Assembly (NCBI GenBank): GCA_038246255.1
Contig: JBBRWC010000045.1
Span: 1 to 31,354 of the forward strand
Length of the DNA stretch: 31,354 bases
Source of the DNA: RI-242 sp038246255
GTDB taxonomy: Bacteria > Planctomycetota > UBA1135 > GCA-002686595
Reading direction: 5' to 3'
In this document: positions 1 through 8,201 of the stretch, in pieces
Position numbering within the stretch: the stretch's first letter is position 1
Layout of the letters: each line of letters starts with the position of its first letter
Made by a program: the position numbers and the translations under genes
Notes under the pieces: model-generated
The model's database searches: none
Told to the model about the DNA's origin: nothing
Seen by the model: only the letters and a program-made list of their open reading frames with translations

Positions 1-300
1 CCCGCGATGGCCAAGCTTTCGCGTTTGACCGGCCGTTCTCCGAAGGACTACGACCTGATCGAGCTCAACGAGGCTTTTGCGGCGCAGGTGCTCGCCTGCC
101 ACCGCGAATCGCCTCTGCCCCTCGACCGTCTCAACGTCAACGGTGGTTCGATCGCCCTGGGCCACCCGATCGGCGCGAGCGGTGCACGCATCGCGGTGAC
201 GCTGCTGCACGAACTCGTCCGCCGCGGCGGCACCCACGGCCTCGCGACGCTGTGCATCTCGGGCGGCATGGGACTCGCGCTCGAGTTCTCGCGCCCCTGA
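1..300 (+). CDS. Acetyl-CoA acyltransferase (thiolase), C-terminal part only
   Basis: The reading frame is already open at base 1, so only about the last 99 residues are present. They match the thiolase C-terminal domain: the ELNEAFAAQ segment, the NVNGGSIALGHPIGASG segment that carries the catalytic His, and the LCISGGMG segment whose Cys is the second active-site cysteine acting as base. Thiolases cleave 3-ketoacyl-CoA with CoA, or condense two acyl-CoAs. The 3-hydroxyacyl-CoA dehydrogenase gene follows after 96 bp, so the protein probably works in the same fatty-acid or C4-acid pathway. Chain-length preference cannot be read from this fragment. A second, complete thiolase lies at 3848-5056 and is not a close copy. 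Confidence 0.93.
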   Translation, partial: PAMAKLSRLTGRSPKDYDLIELNEAFAAQVLACHRESPLPLDRLNVNGGSIALGHPIGASGARIAVTLLHELVRRGGTHGLATLCISGGMGLALEFSRP

Positions 301-396
301 CGCCGCGCCGCGCGGACGCCCACCCTCCCACGCGCCGTCCACCCGGATGCGCGCGAAGAACCACCCCACACGCATCCAAAGGAAGGCAAGAAGACA

Positions 397-1287
397 ATGG
401 CGATCCGAAAAGTCGGTGTGATCGGCTGCGGCCTGATGGGCCACGGCATCGTGCAGGTGGCGGCCCAGGGTGGCTTCGACGTCGTTGCGGTCGAAAGCGA
501 CAAGGGCGCGCTCGACAAGGGCCTTGGCCGCGTCGAGAAGAGCCTGGCGAAGCTCGCCGAAAAGGCGATCGAGAAGGGCAAGCCGAAGGACAAGGCGGAA
601 GCCGACGCGAAGGCGGCGTTCGGGCGCATCAAGGGCACCCTCGACAAAAGGGACCTCGCCGACTGTGACCTTGTGATCGAGGCGATTGTCGAGGACCTGG
701 GTGTCAAGAAGAAGCTGTTCGCCGAGTTGGGCGCCGCGTGCAAGCCAGGCACGATCTTCGCGTCGAACACGTCGTCGTTCCCGATCGGGGAAATGGGCGC
801 CGCGTCGGGCCGTGCGGAGCGCATGGTCGGACTGCACTTCTTCAACCCGGTGCAGCTCATGAAGCTCGTCGAAGTTGTGCGCTCGTCCGCGACGTCGGAT
901 GAGGTGTTTGCCGAGGCGCGCGCGTTTGGCGAAGCCGTCGGCAAAACGCCGGTTGCGTGCAAGGACACGCCGGGTTTTGTCGTGAACCGGCTGCTCGTGC
1001 CCTACATGACCCAGGCGCTGTTGATGCTCGAGCGCGGCGATGCCAGCAAGGAAGACATCGACGCCGCGATGCAGTTCGGCTGCGGCCACCCGATGGGCCC
1101 CATCACGTTGACCGACTACGTCGGCCTCGACACGACACTCTCGATCCTCGAGGGTTGGGTCGAGCGCTACCCCGGTGAACAGGCGTTCGCGATCCCGGCG
1201 GTGCTGCGCCAAAAGGTTAAGGAAGGCAAACTGGGCCGCAAGAGCGGCGAGGGCTTCTACCGCTGGGAGGGCGACAAGAAGTCGTGA
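397..1287 (+). CDS. hbd: 3-hydroxyacyl-CoA (3-hydroxybutyryl-CoA) dehydrogenase
   Basis: This 296-residue protein has the length of stand-alone short-chain 3-hydroxyacyl-CoA dehydrogenases (Hbd/PaaH). The N-terminal Rossmann fold shows GCGLMGHG with the GxGxxG glycines at 10, 12 and 15, followed by the acidic residue of an NAD-binding strand. His147 in GLHFFNPV and Glu159 form the usual catalytic pair. The C-terminal helical dimerisation domain contains VNRLLVPY and HPMGPITLTDYVGLD. It oxidises 3-hydroxyacyl-CoA to 3-ketoacyl-CoA, the substrate of the flanking thiolases. The ATG at 397 is preceded by a purine-rich AAGGAAGG stretch about ten bases upstream. Its TGA overlaps the GTG start of the next gene, so the two are probably translationally coupled. 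The residues 40-75 insert is rich in Lys and Ala. Confidence 0.95.
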   Translation: MAIRKVGVIGCGLMGHGIVQVAAQGGFDVVAVESDKGALDKGLGRVEKSLAKLAEKAIEKGKPKDKAEADAKAAFGRIKGTLDKRDLADCDLVIEAIVEDLGVKKKLFAELGAACKPGTIFASNTSSFPIGEMGAASGRAERMVGLHFFNPVQLMKLVEVVRSSATSDEVFAEARAFGEAVGKTPVACKDTPGFVVNRLLVPYMTQALLMLERGDASKEDIDAAMQFGCGHPMGPITLTDYVGLDTTLSILEGWVERYPGEQAFAIPAVLRQKVKEGKLGRKSGEGFYRWEGDKKS

Positions 1288-2348
1288 TCCCGTCGCTGTT
1301 GCTCACGGCGGCGCTCGCGCTTGTCGCGCCGACGCAGAATCCCGAGCCCATGCGCGGCTCGACGGGTGAGGCCAGTGCGCCGACGCAACGCACCACGCCC
1401 GAAGGGAACTTGGCGCGCAAGGTCGGGCTCAAACTCGCGTTCGAGGCGCCGCAAATGCACGTCGTCGGACAGCCCTTCGAGGTGCGTGTCACGATCAACG
1501 CCCCGCCCGAGGGCGCCGCGGTCTCGACGTGGTTGCTTTCCCCCGGCGCGTTCACGATCGACGGCAGCCCCGTCGCGAAACGCTCCGATGAGACGTTCGT
1601 GCAACTGCCGGGGGGAGCTGAACTCAAGCTCACCTTCGACCTGGGGCCGTTCCTCAAGGTGTCGCAGCCCTTCGAACTCGGTTTTGCGAAGGGGGTTTAC
1701 GCCGAGGGCCCGATTGGGGTGCGTGTCCTGCGTCCGGTTACGGGTGCGGTGAACTTCCTCGACATGACCGCCGAACGCCTCGCCCAGCACATGGTCATGC
1801 TCAAGACGACACGCGGGGACATGCTGATCGAAGTGTGGCCCGACGTCGCCATCGAGCACGTGCGCAACTTCCTCGATCTTGCGAACTCGGGCTTTTACGC
1901 GGACACGCTGTTCCACCGCGTCATTCCCGGATTCATGATCCAGGGCGGCGATCCCCTGACCCGCGATCCAGCGCGGATCACTGAGTGGGGCACGGGCAAT
2001 GGCCCGCGCATGCTTCCCGCGGAGTTCAGCGATCGCAAGCACGTGCGCGGTGTGCTCTCGGCGGCGCGCCGGGGCTCGCCGGGGGTTCCCGGTCCGCGGG
2101 ATCCGCTGAAAAACACGGCCTCGTGCCAGTTCTTCATCTGCCACACGGACGCAAGTTCCCTCGATGGCAACTACACAGCATTCGGCAAGGTGCTGACCGG
2201 CCTCGAGGTGATCGATGCGATCGTCGCGAGTCCGCGTGACGCGCAGGATCGCCCCCGCGAGCCCCAGCGCATCCTCTCGATGTCGGTGCTCAGCACATCC
2301 TTGGAAGCGCCCGCCGGGGCCGAAGGCGGCGCCCAAGGCAGCCGCTGA
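1284..2348 (+). CDS. Exported cyclophilin-type peptidyl-prolyl isomerase with extra N-terminal domain
   Basis: The 354-residue protein begins at a GTG that overlaps the preceding stop (GTGA). The first ~17 residues (MIPSLLLTAALALVAPT) look like a short signal peptide, so the enzyme probably acts outside the cytoplasmic membrane. Residues ~40-155 form a beta-rich domain that I do not recognise. Residues ~172-335 are a cyclophilin domain: GDMLIEVWPDVAIEHVRNF, FHRVIPGFMIQGGDP with the catalytic Arg, CQFFICH and AFGKVLTGLEVID. Cyclophilins speed cis-trans isomerisation of Xaa-Pro bonds. It sits between beta-oxidation genes and before another cyclophilin. The link to that pathway is positional only. 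The last ~15 residues are low-complexity Ala/Gly. Confidence 0.9.
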   Translation: MIPSLLLTAALALVAPTQNPEPMRGSTGEASAPTQRTTPEGNLARKVGLKLAFEAPQMHVVGQPFEVRVTINAPPEGAAVSTWLLSPGAFTIDGSPVAKRSDETFVQLPGGAELKLTFDLGPFLKVSQPFELGFAKGVYAEGPIGVRVLRPVTGAVNFLDMTAERLAQHMVMLKTTRGDMLIEVWPDVAIEHVRNFLDLANSGFYADTLFHRVIPGFMIQGGDPLTRDPARITEWGTGNGPRMLPAEFSDRKHVRGVLSAARRGSPGVPGPRDPLKNTASCQFFICHTDASSLDGNYTAFGKVLTGLEVIDAIVASPRDAQDRPREPQRILSMSVLSTSLEAPAGAEGGAQGSR

Positions 2349-2490
2349 CCTGGGCCCAGACGGGCACTTGCATGGGTACCCGCGTGGGCGCCCTTAGCCC
2401 AGACGCGCACCCGGTTGGCCCGGCGGCAACACCCTTTTTCCCGCGTCGCTCCCGCGGTGCGGCGCCCCGATCCACGAAGCTCCCCCTACC

Positions 2491-3006
2491 ATGGCAGACA
2501 AAGCAAACAAGGCAGACAAGCAGGACTACACGGGCGTCACCGCCCGCATCGAAACAACCGCGGGCAACATGACGCTTGAGTTCTTCCCCGCGAAAGCGCC
2601 GGGGCACGTCAAGAACTTCGTCGATCTCGCGGAGAAGGGGTTCTATGACGGAACTGTCTTCCATCGCACGATCCCCGGTTTCATGATCCAGGGTGGCTGC
2701 CCCGAGGGCTCCGGCCGCGGCGGCCCGGGTTACACGATCAAGGCCGAGTTCAACGACACCCCGCACAAGCGCGGCATCCTGTCGATGGCGCGCTCCCAGA
2801 GCCCCGACAGCGCCGGCAGCCAGTTTTTTATCTGCCACGGCGACGCGGCTTTCCTCGACCGCCAATACACGGCGTTCGGCCGACTGACCGAGGGCGACGG
2901 CGTTCTCGATGCCATCGTGACGGCGAAGACCAAGCCCGGCGGCGAGGGTTCGACCCCCGTGACGCCGGTCAAGATCAACAAGGTCGTGGTCACGCGCCCG
3001 AGCTGA
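2491..3006 (+). CDS. Cytoplasmic cyclophilin-type peptidyl-prolyl isomerase
   Basis: A single-domain 171-residue cyclophilin without signal peptide. Recognisable parts are FHRTIPGFMIQGG (catalytic Arg in the FHR motif), ILSMARSQSPDSAGSQFF, FFICHGDAAFLD and YTAFGRLTEGDGVLDAI. This is the usual size of bacterial PpiB. The N-terminus (MADKANKADKQD) is a short charged tail. It is the second prolyl isomerase in a row: the gene upstream encodes an exported relative with an additional domain. There are 142 bp between the two genes, so it may have its own promoter, though none is obvious. The enoyl-CoA hydratase start lies 35 bp downstream. ATG 2491 is the first in-frame start of the domain, and no good ribosome binding site precedes it. 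Confidence 0.93.
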   Translation: MADKANKADKQDYTGVTARIETTAGNMTLEFFPAKAPGHVKNFVDLAEKGFYDGTVFHRTIPGFMIQGGCPEGSGRGGPGYTIKAEFNDTPHKRGILSMARSQSPDSAGSQFFICHGDAAFLDRQYTAFGRLTEGDGVLDAIVTAKTKPGGEGSTPVTPVKINKVVVTRPS

Positions 3007-3041
3007 AACGCAGCATCCGCAACCCCAACCCCGCACTGCCC

Positions 3042-3824
3042 GTGATCTACGAAAACATCCTGCTCGAGAAGGCCGACGGCGTCGCGACCGTGACGGTCAA
3101 CCGCCCGAAGGTCATGAACGCCCTCAACCACCAAACGCTGGTGGAACTCGCGTCGGCGTTCGACGACGTCGCCGCGGACCGCGACGTGCGTGCGCTGCTC
3201 GTCACGGGTGCGGGCGAGAAGGCGTTTGTCGCGGGGGCGGACATCAACGAACTCGCGCGCATGGACCCGCTCGGCGCGAAGGACCTCGCGTTTTTCGGGC
3301 AACAGGTCCTGACGCGTCTCGAAGTGCTCGGCAAACCGTCGGTCGCGATGGTCAACGGTTTTGCCCTGGGTGGCGGCCTCGAACTCGCCCTCGCATGCAC
3401 CCTGCGCACCGCCGCAACCACGGCGCGGGTCGGCCTGCCCGAGGTGTCGCTCGGCATCATTCCCGGCTACGGCGGATCGCAGCGCCTCGCGCGCATCGCA
3501 GGCCCCGGCGTTGCGCGCGAGTGGGTGTTGACCGCCGACATGTTCAGCGCCGAGGAAGCCCACCGTGTGGGTGTCGTGAACCGCGTTTTCGCCCCCGAGG
3601 CTTTGCGCGAAGGCACGCTCAAGATGATCGGTTCTATCCTGTCCCGCGCGCCCGTCGCTGTGCGCCTTGCGCTCGAGACGATCCGCCGTGGGATGAACAT
3701 GAGTCAGCCGGAGGGCGAGATCATCGAAACCGACATGTTCGCGCTCGCGGCGACGACCCAAGACATGCGCGAAGGCATGCAAGCCTTCCTCGAAAAGCGC
3801 AAACCCAACTTCCAAAACCGCTGA
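3042..3824 (+). CDS. Enoyl-CoA hydratase (crotonase family)
   Basis: A 260-residue crotonase of normal length starting with GTG. Oxyanion-hole and CoA-binding motifs are clear: FVAGADINELA and GFALGGGLELALA. The two catalytic glutamates of true hydratases are both present, Glu114 (in GGGLELA) and Glu134 (in LPEVSLG), followed by GIIPGYGGSQRLAR. It should add water to trans-2-enoyl-CoA to give 3-hydroxyacyl-CoA, feeding the dehydrogenase at 397-1287. The C-terminal helix with EGMQAFLEKRKPNF is the standard family ending. A thiolase gene begins 23 bp downstream, giving a complete hydratase-dehydrogenase-thiolase set. No ribosome binding site is evident before the GTG. Confidence 0.95.
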   Translation: MIYENILLEKADGVATVTVNRPKVMNALNHQTLVELASAFDDVAADRDVRALLVTGAGEKAFVAGADINELARMDPLGAKDLAFFGQQVLTRLEVLGKPSVAMVNGFALGGGLELALACTLRTAATTARVGLPEVSLGIIPGYGGSQRLARIAGPGVAREWVLTADMFSAEEAHRVGVVNRVFAPEALREGTLKMIGSILSRAPVAVRLALETIRRGMNMSQPEGEIIETDMFALAATTQDMREGMQAFLEKRKPNFQNR

Positions 3825-3847
3825 ACCGCCGGCGCGAGAATTCACCC

Positions 3848-5056
3848 ATGAGCCAACAAGAAATCGTCCTGGTCGGCGGTGCGCGCACCGCCAAGTGCGA
3901 GTACAGCGGCACCCCGGGTTACGGCAAATTCAAGGACATCAGCGCGATCGACCTCGCGGCCCACGCTTCCAAGGCGGCCCTGGCGCGTGCCAAGGTCGAT
4001 CCTGCGACCGTCGACCACACGGTCGTGGGCAACGCGCTGCAAACGTCTAGCGACGCGATTTACGGAGCGCGCCACGTCGCGCTCAAGGCTGGCGTCGCGC
4101 AGAAGTCGGGCGCGTTCACGGTCAACCGCCTGTGCGGTTCCGGCATCCAATCGCTGATCAACGGCGCGCAGATGATGCTGCTCGGCGAGGCAACCACGGT
4201 GCTCGCGGGTGGCATGGAAAACATGAGCCAAGCGCCCCATGTGCTGTGGGGAGCGCGCCAGGGTTTTCCCTTCGGCGCAACACCGCAGCTTGAGGACCTG
4301 CTCTTCGCCAGCCTGAAGGATCCGTTCTGCGGGCTCTTCATGGCGCAAACGGCGGAGAAGATCGCGACCCGGCTTGGCATCACCCGCGCGGCCCAGGACG
4401 AGTACGCTCTGCGCAGCCACATGCTGGGGGCGGCGGCCGTGCGCGAAGGGCGGTTTGCTGAAGAGATCGACCCGGTGCGCGTCGCGACCAAGAAGGGCGA
4501 GCTCGTCATCGATACGGATGACCACATCAAGCCCGAAACGACGCTTGAGGCGCTCGGCAAGCTGCGTGCGGCCTTCGGCAAGGACGGTACAGTGACCGCG
4601 GGCAACGCAAGCGGCATCGTCGATGGCGCTGCGGCGGTCGTGATGACAACGGCGGAGCGCGCGAAAGCCGACAAGCTCGATGTGTTCGCGCGCGTCGTTT
4701 CCTGGGCAACCGTCGGCGTCGATCCCAGCGAAATGGGCATCGGCCCGGTGCCCGCCATCCGCGCGTGCCTCGACCGGGCGAAGGTCAACCTGTCGCAAGT
4801 CGATCGATTCGAGATCAACGAGGCCTTCTCGGCGCAGTACCTGGGTTGCGAGAAGGAGCTCGAGCTCGACCGCGACAAGGTCAACGTCAATGGCGGCGCG
4901 ATCAGCCTCGGCCACCCCCTCGGAGCGACCGGCACGCGCCTTGTCCTCACGCTGATGTACGAACTTCGCCGGCGCGGCCTGCGCTACGGCGTGGCGTCGG
5001 CATGCATCGGGGGCGGCCAGGGCATCGCGATGTTGATCGAGAACCCGCGCGCCTGA
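3848..5056 (+). CDS. Acetyl-CoA C-acetyltransferase (thiolase), complete
   Basis: A 402-residue thiolase. The nucleophile is Cys96 in NRLCGSG, with His356 in LGHPLGATG and Cys386 in SACIGGGQG completing the active site. The ATG at 3848 (MSQQEIVLVGG) is chosen because it begins the first beta strand of the fold. The open frame extends back to 3395, but that stretch overlaps enoyl-CoA hydratase in another frame and has no thiolase sequence. The protein cleaves or forms acetoacetyl-CoA-type thioesters together with the preceding hydratase and dehydrogenase. It differs clearly from the partial thiolase at the window start (NEAFSAQYLGCEKELELD against NEAFAAQVLACHRESPLP), so the two probably differ in chain-length range. 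Confidence 0.95.
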   Translation: MSQQEIVLVGGARTAKCEYSGTPGYGKFKDISAIDLAAHASKAALARAKVDPATVDHTVVGNALQTSSDAIYGARHVALKAGVAQKSGAFTVNRLCGSGIQSLINGAQMMLLGEATTVLAGGMENMSQAPHVLWGARQGFPFGATPQLEDLLFASLKDPFCGLFMAQTAEKIATRLGITRAAQDEYALRSHMLGAAAVREGRFAEEIDPVRVATKKGELVIDTDDHIKPETTLEALGKLRAAFGKDGTVTAGNASGIVDGAAAVVMTTAERAKADKLDVFARVVSWATVGVDPSEMGIGPVPAIRACLDRAKVNLSQVDRFEINEAFSAQYLGCEKELELDRDKVNVNGGAISLGHPLGATGTRLVLTLMYELRRRGLRYGVASACIGGGQGIAMLIENPRA

Positions 5057-5129
5057 TTCCTCCTTCGAGTTCAAGCGCCCGGGGCCAGGCCCTGGCGCGC
5101 GCTCCCCAGTCCGCGTCCCGAACCATCCC

Positions 5130-7121
5130 GTGAACTCCCTGATCCACACATCGCCCGATGGCCGCCGCGTCGTCCGGTTGGACCCCGCGAAGCGGGTTCT
5201 GTTCCTGACGAAGGACCTCGCCGTGATCCGCAAGCAGCTCGCGGGCGCGATCGATCTCGCGGTGCGGGACGTGGACCCCGCGGACCTCATCGACGACATC
5301 AATACGGACGCGATGACACCCGCGTGGGTGTGTTTCCGGCACAAACCCGAAGACATTGCCCTCGATGCCTACGCGGGCCTTGTCGACGAAGCGGGCAAGC
5401 GTGTGTTTGGCACACGCGCGCTGCTCGACGGCGGTTTTCAGGCGATCGTGTCGGGGCAGCGCAAGGGCACCGGCTCGAGCCGCGAGACCGCGGTGCAGTG
5501 CGAAAAGTGGAGCGGCATCGAACTCGTCGTGGCGGCGTCGTTCGCTCCCATCCACGAGCGCAACAACCTGAACCTCGGCCAGTTGCTCGGGACCTACGCT
5601 CAGCTCGCGCGTTTGCAGGCGGGCGAGGAGATCCCGCTCGAGGAGTTCACGGGCCACTACGATCCGGTCACCCGCGCGATCCTGGAGACCGGCGGCTTGT
5701 TCAAGTTCGCCGCCCAGTACGCGGCCGGCCGCGTGGCGGTGCCGCTGCCGACGACAAAAAAGCGGCCGCTGACGATGGGCGAGAAGATCCTGCAGCGCCA
5801 CCTCGTCGGCAACGCGGACGGGAAGGCGTACGTCAAGCCTGGCGACCCTTGCCTCGTGCGTGTTGATGGCGGCTACAGCCACGAATTCACGACCGGGCAG
5901 GTCCACTATTTCCTCGCCCAGGAATACGGCGCCGATTACCGCATCCCGAACCCGGCGAAGTTCGCGGTGTTCGAGGACCACTTGCTCTACGCCGACGGGG
6001 TGCCGCGCATGGCGCCCTTCGCTCCGCTGATTCAAACCCTGCGCGATTTACAGCGCGAGTTCCAGCACCACACCGGCGTGCGTGACTACTCGGCGCGGAA
6101 TGGCATCTCGCCGGGTATCTGCCACCAGGTCGCGCGTGAGCAGTTCGTCGATCCGGGGGATTTCATCCAGGCGACTGACAGCCACACGTGCATGGGTGGC
6201 GGCAACAACGCGCTGACCTACGGCGTGGGCGCCACCGAGTACGCCGGCCTGATCTATTCGGGTTACACCTTCGTCCAGGTGCCCGAATCCATCCGCTTCG
6301 AGCTCGCGGGCGCGCTCGCGCCCGACAGCACTGCGAAGGACGTGATGCTCCACATCCTCTCCACATTTGCGGTGCGCGAGGACACGCTCGACCGCGTCAT
6401 GGAGTTCGGCGGTCCGGGGCTGGCGTCGCTCGACATGGACGAGCGCGCCACCCTGTGCAACATGGCCACCGAGTGCGCGGCCAAGTCCGGCATCTGCGAG
6501 GGTGACGAGCGCTCCGTCGAATGGTTGCTCGCGCGCCGCCCGGGCCAAACGCGCGAGTCGATTCGGGCGAGTTTTGTCGCCCCCGATGCGGGTGCGGAGT
6601 ACGCCGGTGGAGTCCACACGATCGACCTCGGTGCGATCCAGCCGATGGTTGCCAAGCCCCACGATCCGACCTACGGCGTGAACATCGCCGATCTCGGCGA
6701 CGTGCCGATCGACATCGCCTACGGCGGTTCGTGCACGGCGGGCAAGGAGCGCGATCTTGACTTCTACGCCGCCGTGCTCGACGAGGCCCTGCAAAGCGGG
6801 CGGCGCGTCAAGGACGGGGTGCGCATGGTGGTCCAGTTCGGCAGCGAGTCGGTGCGCGACTATGCGCGCGCCAAGGGTTACCTCGATGTGTTCCGGCGCG
6901 CCGGAGTCGAGGTGATCGAGCCCGGCTGCGGCGCGTGCATCGGTTGCGGACCCGGTGTTTCCGACAACGCTGAGCAGGTCACGATCAGCGCGATCAACCG
7001 CAACTTCCGCGGCCGCAGTGGTCCGGGCAAGCTCTACCTCGCGTCGCCGCTCTCGGTCGCCGCGAGCGCCGTCGAAGGGCGCATCGTCGCCTATCAAAAG
7101 GGCATGTTTGCCCGCCGCTGA
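5130..7121 (+). CDS. One-chain aconitase-superfamily hydro-lyase (probable 3-isopropylmalate dehydratase), swivel domain first
   Basis: A 663-residue protein joining both halves of the aconitase superfamily. Residues ~50-195 resemble the small swivel subunit (LeuD), with the substrate-binding GSSRE motif at 115-119 and VVAASFAPIHERNNLN. Residues ~210-663 resemble the large subunit (LeuC), with DSHTCMGG from Asp350 and three expected [4Fe-4S] ligands: Cys535 (GGSCTAG), Cys600 and Cys603 (GCGACIGCG). A fourth cysteine, Cys606, lies close by. The order swivel then catalytic core is the reverse of AcnA and resembles AcnB without its HEAT domain. The family isomerises a hydroxy acid through a dehydrated intermediate. 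A LeuB-type dehydrogenase follows after 12 bp, which favours isopropylmalate. An aconitase or homoaconitase role cannot be excluded from sequence alone. Confidence 0.85.
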   Translation: MNSLIHTSPDGRRVVRLDPAKRVLFLTKDLAVIRKQLAGAIDLAVRDVDPADLIDDINTDAMTPAWVCFRHKPEDIALDAYAGLVDEAGKRVFGTRALLDGGFQAIVSGQRKGTGSSRETAVQCEKWSGIELVVAASFAPIHERNNLNLGQLLGTYAQLARLQAGEEIPLEEFTGHYDPVTRAILETGGLFKFAAQYAAGRVAVPLPTTKKRPLTMGEKILQRHLVGNADGKAYVKPGDPCLVRVDGGYSHEFTTGQVHYFLAQEYGADYRIPNPAKFAVFEDHLLYADGVPRMAPFAPLIQTLRDLQREFQHHTGVRDYSARNGISPGICHQVAREQFVDPGDFIQATDSHTCMGGGNNALTYGVGATEYAGLIYSGYTFVQVPESIRFELAGALAPDSTAKDVMLHILSTFAVREDTLDRVMEFGGPGLASLDMDERATLCNMATECAAKSGICEGDERSVEWLLARRPGQTRESIRASFVAPDAGAEYAGGVHTIDLGAIQPMVAKPHDPTYGVNIADLGDVPIDIAYGGSCTAGKERDLDFYAAVLDEALQSGRRVKDGVRMVVQFGSESVRDYARAKGYLDVFRRAGVEVIEPGCGACIGCGPGVSDNAEQVTISAINRNFRGRSGPGKLYLASPLSVAASAVEGRIVAYQKGMFARR

Positions 7122-7133
7122 AACCGGCACCCC

Positions 7134-8201
7134 ATGAAGCAGTACCAGATCGCGGTCATCGGCGGCGATGGCATTGGCCCCGAAGTGACGGCCGAGGCAT
7201 TCAAGGTCGTTGAAGCCGCGGCGTCCGTCTACGGCTTTCGAATCGGCCGCACGGATTATCCGTTCGGGACCGACCATTGGCTTGCGACGAAGGAAATCTT
7301 TCCCGACCCCGCGTTCGAAGAGGTCAAGCAGCACGCCGCGATCTTTTTGGGCGCAATCGGCGATCCGCGTGCGCCCGTGGGCACCATCGAATTCGGGATC
7401 ATCGCGAAGTTGCGATTCGAACTCGACCTGTACGTCAACCTGCGCCCTGTGCGGCTGTACGACGAGCGGCTTTGTCCGCTCAAGGGCAAACGTGTCGAAG
7501 ACGTGGACATGGTGTTCGTGCGCGAGAACACCGAGGGTGCCTACTCGGGCATGTTCGGCTTCGCCCACAAGCACCAGGCGCTCGAAGTGGCGACCCAGGT
7601 CATGGCGTACACACGCGCCGGTGTCGAGCGCGCGATCCGCTATGCGTTCGAGCTCGCGCGCACGCGCCCGCGGCGCCAGGTGACCCTGATCGACAAGGCC
7701 AACGCCATTCGCGCCCAGGACATTTGGACGCGTGTGTTCGCCATCGTCGCGGCGGAATACCCCGACGTGAAGACGGACCACGCGTACGTGGACGCCGCGT
7801 GCATGTGGATGATCAAGAACCCCGAGTGGTTTGACGTCGTGGTCGCTCCTAACCTGTTTGGCGACATCATCACGGACATCGGAGCGATCCTGCAAGGTGG
7901 TATGGGCATCGCCGCGAGCGGCAACATCCATCCCGGTCGGGTCAGCCTCTTCGAGCCGATCCACGGCTCAGCGCCCAAGTACAAGGGCAAGGGCGTGGTC
8001 TCGCCGGTTGCCGCGATCCTGGCGGGCGGAATGATGCTCGACTACCTGGGCGAGCGCGACGCGGGGCGCGCGATCGAAAACACGATCATTCACCTCGTTC
8101 GCAGCCAGCAGATCATCGGTGTCTCCACGGGTGACCATGGCACGGCCGAGATCGGCGACCTCGTGCGCTCCACACTCCTTTCGAAGCAGGTCCCGCGATG
8201 A
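7134..8201 (+). CDS. leuB: 3-isopropylmalate dehydrogenase (isocitrate/isopropylmalate dehydrogenase family)
   Basis: A 355-residue beta-decarboxylating dehydrogenase. It begins with the IGGDGIGPEV strand-loop of the family. Arg130, Tyr137 and Lys188 are the expected substrate and catalytic residues (VRENTEGAYSG and IDKANAI). Asp220, Asp244 and Asp248 (NLFGDIITDIGA) are the expected metal ligands, and GSAPKYKGKG forms the nucleotide-binding loop. The protein oxidises and decarboxylates 3-isopropylmalate in leucine synthesis. The RENTEG motif also occurs in NAD-isocitrate and tartrate dehydrogenases, so specificity is an inference, helped by the adjoining fused dehydratase. Its TGA overlaps the ATG of the peroxiredoxin gene (ATGA). 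No leuA gene for isopropylmalate synthase is in the window. Confidence 0.87.
   Translation: MKQYQIAVIGGDGIGPEVTAEAFKVVEAAASVYGFRIGRTDYPFGTDHWLATKEIFPDPAFEEVKQHAAIFLGAIGDPRAPVGTIEFGIIAKLRFELDLYVNLRPVRLYDERLCPLKGKRVEDVDMVFVRENTEGAYSGMFGFAHKHQALEVATQVMAYTRAGVERAIRYAFELARTRPRRQVTLIDKANAIRAQDIWTRVFAIVAAEYPDVKTDHAYVDAACMWMIKNPEWFDVVVAPNLFGDIITDIGAILQGGMGIAASGNIHPGRVSLFEPIHGSAPKYKGKGVVSPVAAILAGGMMLDYLGERDAGRAIENTIIHLVRSQQIIGVSTGDHGTAEIGDLVRSTLLSKQVPR

Noticed and set aside
2349..2490. Hairpin-rich 142-bp gap between the two cyclophilin genes as a riboswitch or terminator
   Set aside because: It holds short palindromes (GGGTACCC, GGGCGCCC) and a loose repeat of CCCAGACG, but no known riboswitch core and no T-run.
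3395..3847. N-terminal extension of the complete thiolase
   Set aside because: The upstream part overlaps the enoyl-CoA hydratase gene in another frame and has no thiolase-like sequence. ATG 3848 begins the normal fold.
6048..7964. 638-codon open frame on the - strand
   Set aside because: It is antisense to the dehydratase and leuB genes, both certain. The product is His/Arg/Asp-rich without recognisable domains.
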